64,000 nucleotides of DNA from Vibrio hepatarius (GCF_001274785.1 NZ_LHPI01000001.1:930001-994000); one strand, 5' to 3'; positions 25,395 through 34,916 are shown, counted from the stretch's first letter. Made by a program: numbers and translations. The notes: generated by a model from the sequence alone, not told the origin.

Positions 25395-27143
25395 ATGCTG
25401 TCCGATATTGAAATTTGTCGCGTGTCGAAATTGCTACCAATTGCCGAGGTTGCTCAACGAGCAGGCTTACTGGATTCTGAGTTCCACAGCCAAGGGCTGC
25501 ATAAAGCCAAAGTCTCGCTTAAGAGCTTGAAACGATTAGCACCAAAGCCGACTGGCAAACTCGTGCTCGTTACCGCGATTACTCCAACGCCTCTCGGTGA
25601 GGGAAAAACCGTTACTACTATCGGATTGGCTCAAGGTCTGGCTAAACTTAACCACTCTGTAATGGCATGTATTCGACAGCCGTCTATGGGTCCGGTATTT
25701 GGCGTGAAAGGTGGCGCAGCGGGTGGCGGCTATTCGCAAGTCGCGCCTATGGAAGAGCTAAACCTGCACCTAACTGGCGATATTCACGCCGTCACCGCAG
25801 CACACAATCTAGCAGCGGCAGCCATTGATGCGCGTATCTACCACGAGCAGCGTAATGGTTATCAAGATTTCGAACAGCGTAGCGGACTCAAAGCGCTGCG
25901 TATCGACAGCAAACGTGTGGTCTGGAAACGTGTAATGGACCACAACGACCGCGCACTTCGTATGGTGACCATCGGTCGAAATGAAGCCGACAAAACCATT
26001 AACGGCTTTGAACGTGAAGACGGCTTCGATATCTCAGCAGCATCGGAACTAATGGCTATCTTAGCGCTGGCAACGGACTTAAAAGACCTCAGAGCTAGAA
26101 TTGGCAAAATTGTCGTCGCTTACGACCTTAATGGCAATCCGGTCACAACCGAAGATCTGCAAGTTGCAGGTGCAATGGCCGTTAGCATGAAAGAAGCCAT
26201 CGAACCGACGCTAATGCAAACCTTGGAAGGCGTTCCAACCCTTATCCATGCAGGTCCTTTTGCCAATATCGCCCACGGTAATTCTTCAATCATCGCAGAT
26301 AATATTGCAACCAAACTCAGCGAGTACACAGTAACAGAAGGTGGCTTTGGCTCAGACATGGGGTTTGAAAAGGCGTGTAACATCAAAGCGCAAATGTCAG
26401 GCAAAGCACCAGACTGCGCGGTGATTGTCGCGACGTTACGTGGTCTCAAAGCCAACTCTGGGCTTTACGATCTCAAACCAGGTCAACCGATTCCAGAATC
26501 CTTATTTGAATGCGACCAAAACGCACTCGAAGCCGGGTTTGAAAACCTCAAATGGCACATCAACAACGTCAACAAATATGGCGTTCCAGCCGTTGTAGCG
26601 ATTAACCGCTTCCCGCAAGATTCAGAGCAAGAACTATTGGCGCTCAAAGCGATGATCGAAGCCCTACCGCATGACGTTGAAGTGGCGATCAGTGAAGGAT
26701 TTGCCAAAGGCGGCGAAGGTACCGTCGAACTAGCGCAAAAAGTCGTGCAACAAACTGAGAAGCACGTTGAGTTCACCCCGCTTTATAAATTTGATCAACC
26801 GACCGAAGAAAAACTGATGGCAGTTGCAGAGCTCGGTTACGGCGCATCTAGCATCACTTTAAGCGACAAGGCCAAAGCGCAACTAGAAGAGTTTAAAACC
26901 CATGGCTACGATAATTTAGCGGTGTGTTTAGCGAAAACGCCGTTATCTATCTCGACCATAGGTTCAGTCAAAGGTGCGCCAAGCCATTTTGATGTACCCG
27001 TCCGCGAACTCAAACTCTGTGCGGGCGCAGGTTTTATTTACGCTTTGTGTGGCAACGTGATGACCATGCCGGGCTTACCGGACAAGCCTGCCTTTATGAA
27101 CCTCGACTTGGACGAGAATGGCGATATCGTTGGCCTAAGTTAA
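25395..27143 (+). CDS. fhs: Formate--tetrahydrofolate ligase
   Basis: A 582-residue enzyme that joins formate to tetrahydrofolate using ATP to give 10-formyl-THF, feeding one-carbon metabolism. The family is plain from the P-loop [18 protein letters not shown], the [25 protein letters not shown] segment, [18 protein letters not shown], and [18 protein letters not shown]. The ATG at 25395 has TTTGAGGA upstream; a TTG 36 bases earlier is less likely. It has its own promoter region after the pykA terminator and its own terminator, so it is monocistronic. Confidence 0.96.
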   Translation: MLSDIEICRVSKLLPIAEVAQRAGLLDSEFHSQGLHKAKVSLKSLKRLAPKPTGKLVLVTAITPTPLGEGKTVTTIGLAQGLAKLNHSVMACIRQPSMGPVFGVKGGAAGGGYSQVAPMEELNLHLTGDIHAVTAAHNLAAAAIDARIYHEQRNGYQDFEQRSGLKALRIDSKRVVWKRVMDHNDRALRMVTIGRNEADKTINGFEREDGFDISAASELMAILALATDLKDLRARIGKIVVAYDLNGNPVTTEDLQVAGAMAVSMKEAIEPTLMQTLEGVPTLIHAGPFANIAHGNSSIIADNIATKLSEYTVTEGGFGSDMGFEKACNIKAQMSGKAPDCAVIVATLRGLKANSGLYDLKPGQPIPESLFECDQNALEAGFENLKWHINNVNKYGVPAVVAINRFPQDSEQELLALKAMIEALPHDVEVAISEGFAKGGEGTVELAQKVVQQTEKHVEFTPLYKFDQPTEEKLMAVAELGYGASSITLSDKAKAQLEEFKTHGYDNLAVCLAKTPLSISTIGSVKGAPSHFDVPVRELKLCAGAGFIYALCGNVMTMPGLPDKPAFMNLDLDENGDIVGLS

Positions 27144-27168
27144 CCAATAAGCACTTCAATTCTGATGA

Positions 27169-27204
27169 TAAAGGCTTAGATCGTAATCTAAGCCTTTATT
27201 TTTT
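27169..27204 (+). terminator. Intrinsic terminator of fhs
   Basis: AAAGGCTTAGAT (27170-27181) pairs perfectly with ATCTAAGCCTTT (27186-27197) around a CGTA loop, then ATTTTTT. Confidence 0.93.
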
Positions 27205-27287
27205 AAGCTTAAGACACCTACGAACCACGAAATTGCAGCTAAGATCATGTACCATTGAAAGACACTCAGCTAACAATGGAACTCTTC

Positions 27288-29177
27288 ATGGAAGCAGAAC
27301 TACTGGAAATCAAAAATTTCCTCGCCCAACACCCACCATTCGACGAGCTAGAAGACGATGTGCTGAACTTTATCACTCAGCACGTAGAGATATCCTATTT
27401 CCGTGAAGACACACCCGTCATCCACTTTGGGGACGAAATCCACGACCTTTACATGGTCAGAAGCGGTGAAGTTGAGATTTACCGTCGTAAAGGCGAGCTC
27501 TACAACCGCTTAGACGAAGGCGCTTTGTTTGGCCAGATGGGCCTGCTCACCAACAACAAGGTACGTTTCCCTGCTAAAGCGACTAAAGACACCCTACTCT
27601 ACTGCATTCCAGAATCAGTGTTCCAGGAGCTCTACGATAACCACGAGTCATTCGCTGATTTTGTCGAAGTGCAAGATAACGCGCGTCTGCGTCAAGCTGT
27701 CTCTAGTACTCAGGACCAAAATGACCTTACTTCGTCAAAAGTCAGCACACTACTTACTCGCGATGCACCATTCGTTTACCACAACGAAACCATCCAAAAT
27801 GCCGCGATTAAGATGGCGGACGAAGCGGTGTCTGCGTTACTCGTCATCGACCCAAATATCCTCGAAGACAACGAAGATGATATATCTCCGTTAGTGGGCA
27901 TTATCACCGATAGGGATTTATGCACCCGCGTTGTTGCGCAAGGTCTCGATCCGAACGAAGACGTGTCTAGCGTGATGACCACCGAGCTGATTTCACTCGA
28001 TCACAATGCCTACGTTCACGAAGTGATGCTAACCATGCTGCGCTACAATGTTCATCACTTACCGGTGCTTAAAGACAATAAACCGATTGGTATTATTGAA
28101 GCCACCGACATTGTCCGTTACGAATCGCAGAACTCACTGTTGTTAGTAAGCAGCATCTTCCAGCAACAATCTATCGATGACCTCGCGGCAGTATCAGAGC
28201 AAGTGAAGAGCAGCTTTGTGCGCATGGTCAACGAAGACGCTAACTCACACATGGTCGGCAGCGCGATGTCGGTGATTGGCCGAAGCTTTAAACAGCGTAT
28301 TATTGAGTTAGCAGAAGAAGAGCTTGGCGAGCCGCCGGTTCCTTATTGTTTCCTCGCTCTCGGTTCAATGGGGCGTGACGAGCAGTTGCTGGTTACTGAC
28401 CAAGACAACGCGATCATTCTCGATAATACGTTTGTGAAAGAAGAACACGACGCTTACTTTGCCGAGTTGGCCAAGCGCGTTTGTGACGGCCTGGACAAGT
28501 GTGGCTACCGCTACTGTACCGGCGACATTATGGCGACCAATCCAATGTGGCGTATGACGCGCAGCGAATGGGAAGAGTGTTTTGCCGACTGGATTGACGA
28601 TCCAAACCCGAAAGCGCTACTCAATGCGTCCATCTTCTTTGATTTGGATGGCGTGTATGGCCGATTGAAATGGGCAGAGCAGCTTAATGGCTTCATTGTC
28701 CGTCGTGCCCGTAAGAACAACCGTTTCTTAGCGTGTCTTGCTCGCAACGCAATGAACCGCACACCGCCATTGGGCTTCTTTAAAGACTTCGTGATGGAGA
28801 AAGATGGTCAACACAAGAACTCCATCAACCTCAAACGCCGCGGTACTGCGCCGTTAGCAGACTTAATCCGTGTTCACGCTCTCGCGGTTGGTTCGCGTTC
28901 TAAGAACTCGTTTGAGCGCCTAGACGATATCCACGAAGCAGGTATTTTGCCGAAAGGTAAAGCACGTGACCTGCGCGATGCGCTCGAATTTATCTCTATG
29001 GTGCGTATTCGTCACCAAGCGTTCGATGTAGAGAATGAGATTGAGCCGGATAACAATATCGAGCCAGAAAGCTTGTCGGACTTTGAACGCCGCAATCTTA
29101 AAGATGCGTTCCAAATCCTCAGCAACGGGCAGAACTTCCTCAAGTTCCGCTATCAAGCCAGCCAAAAGTTCAAGTGA
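27288..29177 (+). CDS. DUF294 nucleotidyltransferase-like protein with cyclic-nucleotide-binding and CBS domains
   Basis: About 629 residues. Order of parts: a cyclic-nucleotide-binding (cNMP) fold (about 20-125, with IHDLYMVRSGEVEIYRRKGEL), two CBS domains (about 145-285, adenine-nucleotide sensing), a DUF294/GlnD-like nucleotidyltransferase domain with the GS-x-D-x-D pattern in LGSMGRDEQLLVTDQDNAI, and a DUF294 C-terminal domain with ISMVRIRHQAF. These proteins are thought to modify or bind a partner in response to nucleotides, but the target is unknown. No strong ribosome site marks the start: ATG at 27276 or 27288 are both possible, and I chose 27288, which has GGAA seven bases upstream. 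The exonuclease gene follows after 7 bases in one operon. Confidence 0.85.
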   Translation: MEAELLEIKNFLAQHPPFDELEDDVLNFITQHVEISYFREDTPVIHFGDEIHDLYMVRSGEVEIYRRKGELYNRLDEGALFGQMGLLTNNKVRFPAKATKDTLLYCIPESVFQELYDNHESFADFVEVQDNARLRQAVSSTQDQNDLTSSKVSTLLTRDAPFVYHNETIQNAAIKMADEAVSALLVIDPNILEDNEDDISPLVGIITDRDLCTRVVAQGLDPNEDVSSVMTTELISLDHNAYVHEVMLTMLRYNVHHLPVLKDNKPIGIIEATDIVRYESQNSLLLVSSIFQQQSIDDLAAVSEQVKSSFVRMVNEDANSHMVGSAMSVIGRSFKQRIIELAEEELGEPPVPYCFLALGSMGRDEQLLVTDQDNAIILDNTFVKEEHDAYFAELAKRVCDGLDKCGYRYCTGDIMATNPMWRMTRSEWEECFADWIDDPNPKALLNASIFFDLDGVYGRLKWAEQLNGFIVRRARKNNRFLACLARNAMNRTPPLGFFKDFVMEKDGQHKNSINLKRRGTAPLADLIRVHALAVGSRSKNSFERLDDIHEAGILPKGKARDLRDALEFISMVRIRHQAFDVENEIEPDNNIEPESLSDFERRNLKDAFQILSNGQNFLKFRYQASQKFK

Positions 29178-29184
29178 GGCACGT

Positions 29185-29904
29185 ATGATAAAAAAACTGA
29201 TCAGCCCACCGAGCATCGACTGGCCGACCAAGTTTAAACGTAAACTGGAAGCGGTACGCGATGAACGCCTCAAGCATTACTACGAGTGTGCCCTACCAGA
29301 TCCCAATACGCCTTTAGAAGAAGTAGTGTTTTTGGCGATGGACTTCGAAACTACCGGGCTAGACTCTGATCAAGACGATATCATTACCATTGGCACAGTG
29401 CCTTTTACGCTCAATCGCATCTTCGTTAATCAGGCGCGACACTGGACAGTGAGGCCACAAAAGCAACTGGCAGAAGAGTCAGTGGTGATCCACGGGATCA
29501 CTCACTCAGACGTGTTAGACGCACCAGACCTAGAAGAGGTATTTGATCAAGTCCTTGAGCAGATGGCTGGAAAAATCATGGTGGTGCATTATGAGCGTAT
29601 TGAACGCGAGTTCTTTAACCGCGCCCTACTCACTCGCATTGAGGAAGGGATTGAGTTTCCGGTAGTGGATACCATGCACATTGAAACCCACATCCAGCAA
29701 AGGCTTAGCGGCGGCATTATCAACAAAATCCGTGGTAAGAAGCCTGAGTCAGTCAGACTGGGCGCAAGCCGGACGCGTTATGGCCTGCCGCAGTACACAC
29801 CGCACCACGCGTTAACCGATGCCGTTGCGACGGCTGAGTTACTGCAGGCGCAGATTGCTTATCACTACAATCGCCAGCAACCAATTAGCCAGCTTTGGCT
29901 ATAA
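29185..29904 (+). CDS. DnaQ-like 3'-5' exonuclease (DEDDh family)
   Basis: A 239-residue exonuclease of the DNA polymerase III epsilon type. Exo I is AMDFETTGLD, Exo II is in MVVHYERIEREFF, and Exo III is HHALTDAVATAELL, which supplies the catalytic histidine and aspartate. It lacks the C-terminal polymerase-binding tail of true DnaQ, so it is a paralogue. The start at 29185 has GTGAGG seven bases upstream; the frame is open further into the preceding gene, but only as overlap. It is paired with the DUF294/CBS protein, an association I believe recurs in proteobacteria, and ends at an intrinsic terminator. Confidence 0.88.
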   Translation: MIKKLISPPSIDWPTKFKRKLEAVRDERLKHYYECALPDPNTPLEEVVFLAMDFETTGLDSDQDDIITIGTVPFTLNRIFVNQARHWTVRPQKQLAEESVVIHGITHSDVLDAPDLEEVFDQVLEQMAGKIMVVHYERIEREFFNRALLTRIEEGIEFPVVDTMHIETHIQQRLSGGIINKIRGKKPESVRLGASRTRYGLPQYTPHHALTDAVATAELLQAQIAYHYNRQQPISQLWL

Positions 29905-29956
29905 GTAGTTAGATTGTAAATAACTGGCTTAAACGGCGCAGGTTACTTAAACGAAG

Positions 29957-29984
29957 AAAGGGAGCGATAATTCGCTCCCTTTTT
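29957..29984. terminator. Bidirectional intrinsic terminator
   Basis: AAAGGGAGCGA-TAAT-TCGCTCCCTTT forms a perfect 11-pair stem with a T-run after it. It lies between the convergent exonuclease and BCCT genes and can serve both. Confidence 0.92.
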
Positions 29985-29999
29985 GATATTTACGATAAC

Positions 30000-31577
30000 T
30001 TATCGTTTGTAGTCTTCTGTGCGCATACCCATGATCAGGCTGACACACATCAGCAGAAGAACAATCGTGAACGGCAACGCTGTAGAAATTGCGCCGGCTT
30101 GCAGTGCTTGAATCGCTTCAGTACCACCGATCCAAAGTAGCGCAACTGCAATCGCACCTTCCATTAATGCCCAGAAGATACGTTGTAGAACTGGCGCATC
30201 CACTTTACCACCAGCCGTGATGCTATCGATAACCAATGAACCCGAGTCCGAAGAGGTGATAAAGAACACCAATACCAACACAACAGCGATGAACGACAGC
30301 ACTGTACCCATTGGCAGTACGTCAAACATTTCAAACATCGCTAGTGATACATCCGTCAGGCCTTTCGCACCAAGCTGACCAACGTTGTTAACTACCTGGT
30401 CGATAGCCATACCACCGAATACCGACATCCAAATCAGTGTGACTGCCGTTGGTACTAGAAGTACTGCAGTAATGAATTCACGTACTGTACGACCTTTAGA
30501 AACGCGCGCGATAAACATACCTACGAATGGTGACCAAGAAATCCACCAAGCCCAGTAGAACACAGTCCAACCTTGGAACCACGCTACGTCATCACGACCG
30601 TGTGGGTTACTTAGAGGGATGATGTTCTCAACGTACGCCATTAGCGTAGTGCCGATGTTGCCGAATGTAATTGCGTAACCAATCAACGCAACAAGAATCA
30701 GTAGCAAGAATGCCACGATCATGTTGATGTTACTGATAACTTTTACACCGCCATCGATACCACGAATAACTGAAACTACCGCAAGTAGAGTCACGACTGT
30801 GATCACAACAATTTGTAGACCAAGACCAGCTTCAATACCGAATACGTGGTGAATACCACTTGCTGCTTGCTGTGCACCTAGACCTAATGAGGTTGCCAGA
30901 CCAAACAACGTCGCCAATACCGCTAGGATATCTACAACGTGACCAGCCCAACCCCAAGCGCGGTCACCCAACAACGGGTAGAAGATCGAACGAATCGAAA
31001 GTGGTAGACCCTTGTTGTACGCAAAGAATGCTAATGACAGCGCTACGACACCGTAGATAGCCCATGGGTGTAGACCCCAGTGGAACATGGTCGCGCCTAG
31101 TGCTAATTTCGCCGCTTCTGGTGTGTTTGCTTCTACACCAAGTGGTGTTTCATACCAACCAGTGAAGTAAGCAACTGGCTCAGCCACACTCCAGAACATC
31201 AGGCCGATACCCATACCTGCGGCAAACAGCATCGATAGCCATGAAATAAACGAGTAGTCCGCCGTTGCGTCGTGACCACCTAGGCGGATTTTACCCAGTG
31301 GAGAAACAATTAACGCTAAGCAGAAAATAACGAAGATGTTACCCGACCAAATGAACAACCAGTCAAAGCTGCCAATGATCTGCCACTTTAACCCGTCAAG
31401 TGCCGACTTGGCTGTTTCTGCGTCCATAACCAGCGCAGCAACCAAGAAAAGAGCAATCAAACCAGCACTCCATCCGAATACAGGATTATGTACATCAAAG
31501 CCCCATTTCTGCACATTATCTTGACCGATCGTATAATCGGTACTGTCGATACTGTACTTATCTATACCTTTCGTCAT
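30000..31577 (-). CDS. BCCT family betaine/choline/carnitine-type osmolyte transporter
   Basis: A 525-residue, 12-helix sodium- or proton-coupled carrier of quaternary ammonium osmolytes. Family signatures seen are MGIGLMFWSVAEPVAYF, the tryptophan-rich WTVFYWAWWISWSPFVGMFIARVSKGRTVREF, and FFITSSDSGSLVIDSI. The ATG at 31577 has AGAGAGGAAAG upstream; the start eight codons earlier would put that site inside the gene. It diverges from a MarR regulator that resembles CosR. In V. cholerae, cosR lies beside a BCCT gene (opuD), and in V. parahaemolyticus beside bccT3. The likely role is uptake of glycine betaine or similar solutes at high salt. Confidence 0.9.
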   Translation of the reverse strand: MTKGIDKYSIDSTDYTIGQDNVQKWGFDVHNPVFGWSAGLIALFLVAALVMDAETAKSALDGLKWQIIGSFDWLFIWSGNIFVIFCLALIVSPLGKIRLGGHDATADYSFISWLSMLFAAGMGIGLMFWSVAEPVAYFTGWYETPLGVEANTPEAAKLALGATMFHWGLHPWAIYGVVALSLAFFAYNKGLPLSIRSIFYPLLGDRAWGWAGHVVDILAVLATLFGLATSLGLGAQQAASGIHHVFGIEAGLGLQIVVITVVTLLAVVSVIRGIDGGVKVISNINMIVAFLLLILVALIGYAITFGNIGTTLMAYVENIIPLSNPHGRDDVAWFQGWTVFYWAWWISWSPFVGMFIARVSKGRTVREFITAVLLVPTAVTLIWMSVFGGMAIDQVVNNVGQLGAKGLTDVSLAMFEMFDVLPMGTVLSFIAVVLVLVFFITSSDSGSLVIDSITAGGKVDAPVLQRIFWALMEGAIAVALLWIGGTEAIQALQAGAISTALPFTIVLLLMCVSLIMGMRTEDYKR

Positions 31578-31967
31578 CTTTCCTCTCTTGATGAAATTCA
31601 ATCCTTAATCAACCCTTAAGATAGAAAAATCATTAGTGATGAAAATAATTTTCTCTATATAAAGACTTGATTGACTACCTATTATTGTACGCACTCCGAC
31701 AATTCATGCCACTAAATCGCTCTTAAATGGACACTTTTTAATCAAAAATTAATACATTAGTAGATTTTTTGCTCTACAGAGGGTTACATCAATAGTTGAA
31801 CACACTTCGAATACTAAACATTTTAACTAGATATTTTTGATGATTAAACGATCTGCAGACTAATATTATAGTTAATAATCACGATCCTTATCGTTTTTGA
31901 CTCTTCAATTAGACGGCATTTTAAGGTATTTTCACGCCCTTAACTCTCTGTTGACTAAGGATGAACA
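31578..31967. other. AT-rich divergent promoter region between the BCCT gene and cosR
   Basis: No gene seen. It is clearly AT-rich and must hold both promoters. I see no long perfect dyad. Several TTGA/TCAA-like half-sites occur (for example around 31665-31675 and 31795), which could be regulator contacts, but the support is weak. Confidence 0.5.
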
Positions 31968-32447
31968 TTGGAAAAGCACGAAGAAGTTTTAATTTCGATC
32001 CGCCAAATCATTCGCGCTATCGATTTGCACTCTAAACGCCTAAGCAAAGAGACTGGTTTAACCGGCCCTCAACTGATTCTTATGCGTTCAATTAGGGAGC
32101 TCGGTGAAGTGACAATTCGTGAATTGTCGAAACATACCAATATGAGTCAGGCAACAGCGACGACGATTCTTGATCGCCTAGAAAAACATGAGTTAGTAAA
32201 GCGCGTTCGTAGCGAGAAAGATAAGCGCAAAGTACACGCGCACTTAACTGAAAAAGGCTTGGAAAAACTTAGCCAAGCACCGATGCCGCTGCAACAAAAC
32301 TTCATTAATAAGTTTCAGCAGTTAGAAGAGTGGGAGCAATCTTTGCTACTTTCTTCCGTTCAGCGCATCTCAGCGATGATGAATGCAGAAGATATTGATG
32401 TTGCTCCGGTACTAGAACTTGGCAGCATTACTTACCATCCAGAATAA
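31968..32447 (+). CDS. cosR: MarR family regulator, probable CosR (compatible solute repressor)
   Basis: A 159-residue winged-helix protein of MarR type: dimer helix at the N-terminus, recognition region TIRELSKHTNMSQATATTILDRLEKHELVKRVRSEKDKRKVHAHLTEKG (about residues 48-96, with the wing DKRKVHAHLT). The start is TTG at 31968, with AAGGA six bases upstream; the nearby ATG at 31961 is in another frame. The divergent position beside a BCCT carrier matches cosR in Vibrio, where it represses ectoine synthesis and osmolyte transporters at low salt. Identity as CosR is from context and length, not from a search. Confidence 0.75.
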   Translation: MEKHEEVLISIRQIIRAIDLHSKRLSKETGLTGPQLILMRSIRELGEVTIRELSKHTNMSQATATTILDRLEKHELVKRVRSEKDKRKVHAHLTEKGLEKLSQAPMPLQQNFINKFQQLEEWEQSLLLSSVQRISAMMNAEDIDVAPVLELGSITYHPE

Positions 32448-32519
32448 TCTGTTTGTCGTCTCTACTTAGCCCGCAGCATGTGGGCTAAGTGAAAATAGCT
32501 AGCAACCAACTCTAGGCTG

Positions 32520-32975
32520 TTAAGTAAATACAGGCAGTTCACTAAACTCTTTCACCTGACGAATCGCCAGATGAGTATGGATATCTTTCACGTTATCGTG
32601 ACGCTGTAACTTACGCGTAAACGATTCGTACCCCGTCAAGTCATGGCTGACAACCTCTAATAAGTAATCATAAGCACCAGAGACAACATGACAACTGGTG
32701 ACTTCTTCCATCTCTTGGATTGACAACTCAAATGCTTCAATAGAACTGGCCTGGTGATTATTCAAGCTGACTTCAACAAACACCGTCATCCCGACCCCTA
32801 CTTTCTTTTTGTTTAGCTTGGCTTGATAACCTGCGATCACACCATCATCTTCCAGCTTCTTGATCCGGCGTGCGCAAGGAGACGGTGATAAACCAACTTT
32901 ATCCGCGATATCAGCCGTTGATTGACGTGCGTCTTTTTGTAATAGCGAAAGAATATGACGGTCGATTCTGTCCAT
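32520..32975 (-). CDS. Lrp/AsnC family transcriptional regulator
   Basis: A 151-residue regulator with an N-terminal helix-turn-helix (MDRIDRHILSLLQKDARQSTADIADKVGLSPSPCARRIKKLE) and a C-terminal RAM ligand-binding domain (about 65-145; GAYDYLLEVVSHDLTGYESF). It diverges from an EamA-type exporter gene, an arrangement common for Lrp-type regulators that control amino acid export. The effector is probably an amino acid but cannot be named. The 147-base gap between the two genes should hold both promoters. Confidence 0.9.
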   Translation of the reverse strand: MDRIDRHILSLLQKDARQSTADIADKVGLSPSPCARRIKKLEDDGVIAGYQAKLNKKKVGVGMTVFVEVSLNNHQASSIEAFELSIQEMEEVTSCHVVSGAYDYLLEVVSHDLTGYESFTRKLQRHDNVKDIHTHLAIRQVKEFSELPVFT

Positions 32976-33122
32976 AGAGATTGTTAGCCTTTTCTAGCTT
33001 AGATTAGTTGTTTGTTGATGAAATAGTGCAAAAAATCCGTATTTATTGATTCACTTTGCCATATTTCACCGCTTTATACGACTCATAATAACTATCAAAT
33101 ACAACAAACTTATAACATCATT

Positions 33123-34046
33123 ATGATCTCAGGATACTTGGCAATGTTTACCACGCTGCTGCTTTGGTCTGGATTCTTCCTTTCCTTGCGTAGCGGAGCG
33201 CATTCCGACCTTACAACCGCAGACATCGCAATTACCCGTTTTTTGATCCCTTGTATGATTCTGCTGCCTCTGGTCCTTCGCTCATCAGAAAAAATCATCG
33301 TTGTACCGAAACGTTACTGGCTTGGAATGTTTATTGGCTGTGGACTCCCCTACTTACTGGTTGCGGGTACTGGGATGCAATACGCGCCGGTTTCAGATGG
33401 TAGTGCGCTGGTACCTGGGACGTTACCGTTATTTGTCTCAGGCATTGCGGTGATTCTTTTTAAGCAGCCACTCAGTCAACATCGAATTGCTGGCTTGGTC
33501 ATAGTTATTACTGGTATCGTCGCGTTTCTCTACCAAAGCTTGACCCATCTCGATAGCCATCTCCTTCAAGGGCATACGCTATTTTTAATCGGTAGCTTTA
33601 TGTGGGCGATATTCACGATCTGCGCTCGGGTATCGAACTTGAACCCACTGGTTGTAGCAGGATTTATCTCATTGCTCTCGAGTATTGTGTTATTTACCTT
33701 GATTGCAACCGGCACGCTGCCGAGCTATTTGGCCAGCACGCCGCCGTCTTATTGGCCTTGGCAAGAGCTACTCGGGCATATTGTGCTGCAAGGCATTGGA
33801 GCGGGTGTGATTGCGTCGTTCACTTACCTAAGAGCCATTTCAATCTTAGGTGCAGAGAGAACTGCCGCGTTTGGCGCAGCAACCCCAGCGATTGCGACAT
33901 TACTCGCCATTCCAGTGTTCAACGAAGAACCTTCGCTGCTTGGTTGGGTTGCACTGAGCTTAGTCTGTATCGGTAGCTTAGTAGCAAGTAACATCTTTAT
34001 GAAGCAAGATACTTCCCTGCTCTATCAGCCGCCAAAGTTCAAGTAA
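33123..34046 (+). CDS. EamA/DMT family transporter
   Basis: A 307-residue protein with about 10 membrane helices in two EamA repeats. The second repeat contains GIGAGVIASFTYLRAISILGAERTAAFGAATPAIATLLAIPVFNEEP, a typical ending of the family. These proteins usually export metabolites such as amino acids or drugs. Divergence from an Lrp-type regulator suggests amino acid efflux. The last 22 bases overlap the end of the small convergent membrane protein gene at 34025. Confidence 0.85.
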   Translation: MISGYLAMFTTLLLWSGFFLSLRSGAHSDLTTADIAITRFLIPCMILLPLVLRSSEKIIVVPKRYWLGMFIGCGLPYLLVAGTGMQYAPVSDGSALVPGTLPLFVSGIAVILFKQPLSQHRIAGLVIVITGIVAFLYQSLTHLDSHLLQGHTLFLIGSFMWAIFTICARVSNLNPLVVAGFISLLSSIVLFTLIATGTLPSYLASTPPSYWPWQELLGHIVLQGIGAGVIASFTYLRAISILGAERTAAFGAATPAIATLLAIPVFNEEPSLLGWVALSLVCIGSLVASNIFMKQDTSLLYQPPKFK

Positions 34047-34300
34047 GCCTGAAGCAAAACCGGAACAACAAAGCCCGCACGCATGATATTTTGCGCGACG
34101 GGCCTTGTTCGCATACGGACAACAAAAGGCGCAAGGCAAAACAGCGCAATCAATATTTTTAGCGCGCTACCAGTAACGCTGAACTCGGCGATAAGGATAT
34201 AACCGAACCAAGCCAGAATCTCTTGATTCATAAAATGCATTTTCTTAGCTAACACCACGGCAAAAAGTTCGGCAGCAAGTAAAGGGATCATCAACATCAT
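34025..34300 (-). CDS. Small integral membrane protein of unknown function
   Basis: About 91 residues with three likely membrane segments (MMLMIPLLAAELFAVVLA, ILAWFGYILIAEFSVTGSAL, KILIALFCLAPFVV) and a final hydrophobic stretch ending AYLNFGG. I do not recognise the family. No ribosome site is visible; ATG codons at 34300, 34297 and 34291 are all possible, and a TTG at 34309 also. Support for its being real comes from the membrane-protein composition and the Fur-like boxes just upstream. Its 3' end overlaps the convergent EamA gene by 22 bases. It could be iron-regulated. Confidence 0.55.
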   Translation of the reverse strand: MMLMIPLLAAELFAVVLAKKMHFMNQEILAWFGYILIAEFSVTGSALKILIALFCLAPFVVRMRTRPVAQNIMRAGFVVPVLLQAYLNFGG

Positions 34301-34311
34301 AAATTGCAATT

Positions 34312-34352
34312 AATAATTATTCTCATCAAATATTAATGAGAATCACTCTCAA
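34312..34352. promoter_or_regulatory. Tandem Fur-like boxes
   Basis: The right-hand site AATGAGAATCACTCTCA (34335-34351) matches 13 of the 16 core positions of AATGATAATCATTATC. The left-hand site, read on the minus strand, matches about 12 of 16 (GATGAGAATAATTATT, ending near 34312). They lie 12-50 bases upstream of the small membrane gene and about 100 bases upstream of the cysteine-rich gene, so either or both may be repressed by Fur with iron. Confidence 0.6.
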
Positions 34353-34450
34353 ATGCAAACAAAGAAACGCACCTCGTTTAACGAAAGATAGTGCCACGTT
34401 ACGTTTCGTATTATAGTCGCGGCTAAAGAACCAAAAGAGACACTTCCATT

Positions 34451-34759
34451 TTGAAAACTCCCTGCGTAGCCGCATGCAAAAACAACGATGGCATTTGTGG
34501 CGGTTGTCACCGTACCATGGACGAAATTATCAAATGGCGCGAAATGAGCAGTTCTGATCGTGATGCTGTAATGAATGCGTTATCTGGTATTGAATCCACT
34601 CATCAGTGCCCTTCATGCAATAAACCAGCAGTATGCGATATTAGCTTAGGTAAAGAGACTTGCTGGTGCTTTTCAGTAGAAAAACGCGATACTTCCTCAC
34701 TTGAGACACACAGTAGCTGCCTATGTCGTAAGTGTTTAAGCGCGCTTCCATGCGCATAA
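34451..34759 (+). CDS. DUF1289 and CWC-type cysteine-rich protein
   Basis: A 102-residue protein with two small cysteine-rich parts. The N-terminus (PCVAACKNNDGICGGCHRTMDEIIKWREMSSSDRDAVM, residues 3-41) is a DUF1289 domain. The second half has CPSCNKPAVC, then CWCF and CLCRKCLSALPC, matching the CWC cysteine-rich family. Fourteen cysteines in 102 residues strongly suggest zinc or Fe-S binding. An in-frame stop shortly upstream and the lack of an ATG make TTG at 34451 the only sensible start. Fur-like boxes lie upstream at 34312-34352, so it may respond to iron. The function is unknown. Confidence 0.75.
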   Translation: MKTPCVAACKNNDGICGGCHRTMDEIIKWREMSSSDRDAVMNALSGIESTHQCPSCNKPAVCDISLGKETCWCFSVEKRDTSSLETHSSCLCRKCLSALPCA

Positions 34760-34916
34760 ATATCCAACGTAGACATCATTAAAATTTGGATTAGTTTTTC
34801 TAATTCAAATCATAGATTTTTATCTTGCTCAACTTCACACTTTTTGATTGCCACCGTGTGCAAGTCACTCTAATATCTCGCGCCTGAAAGTACCCCTTTT
34901 CAAATTTATTTATTAG

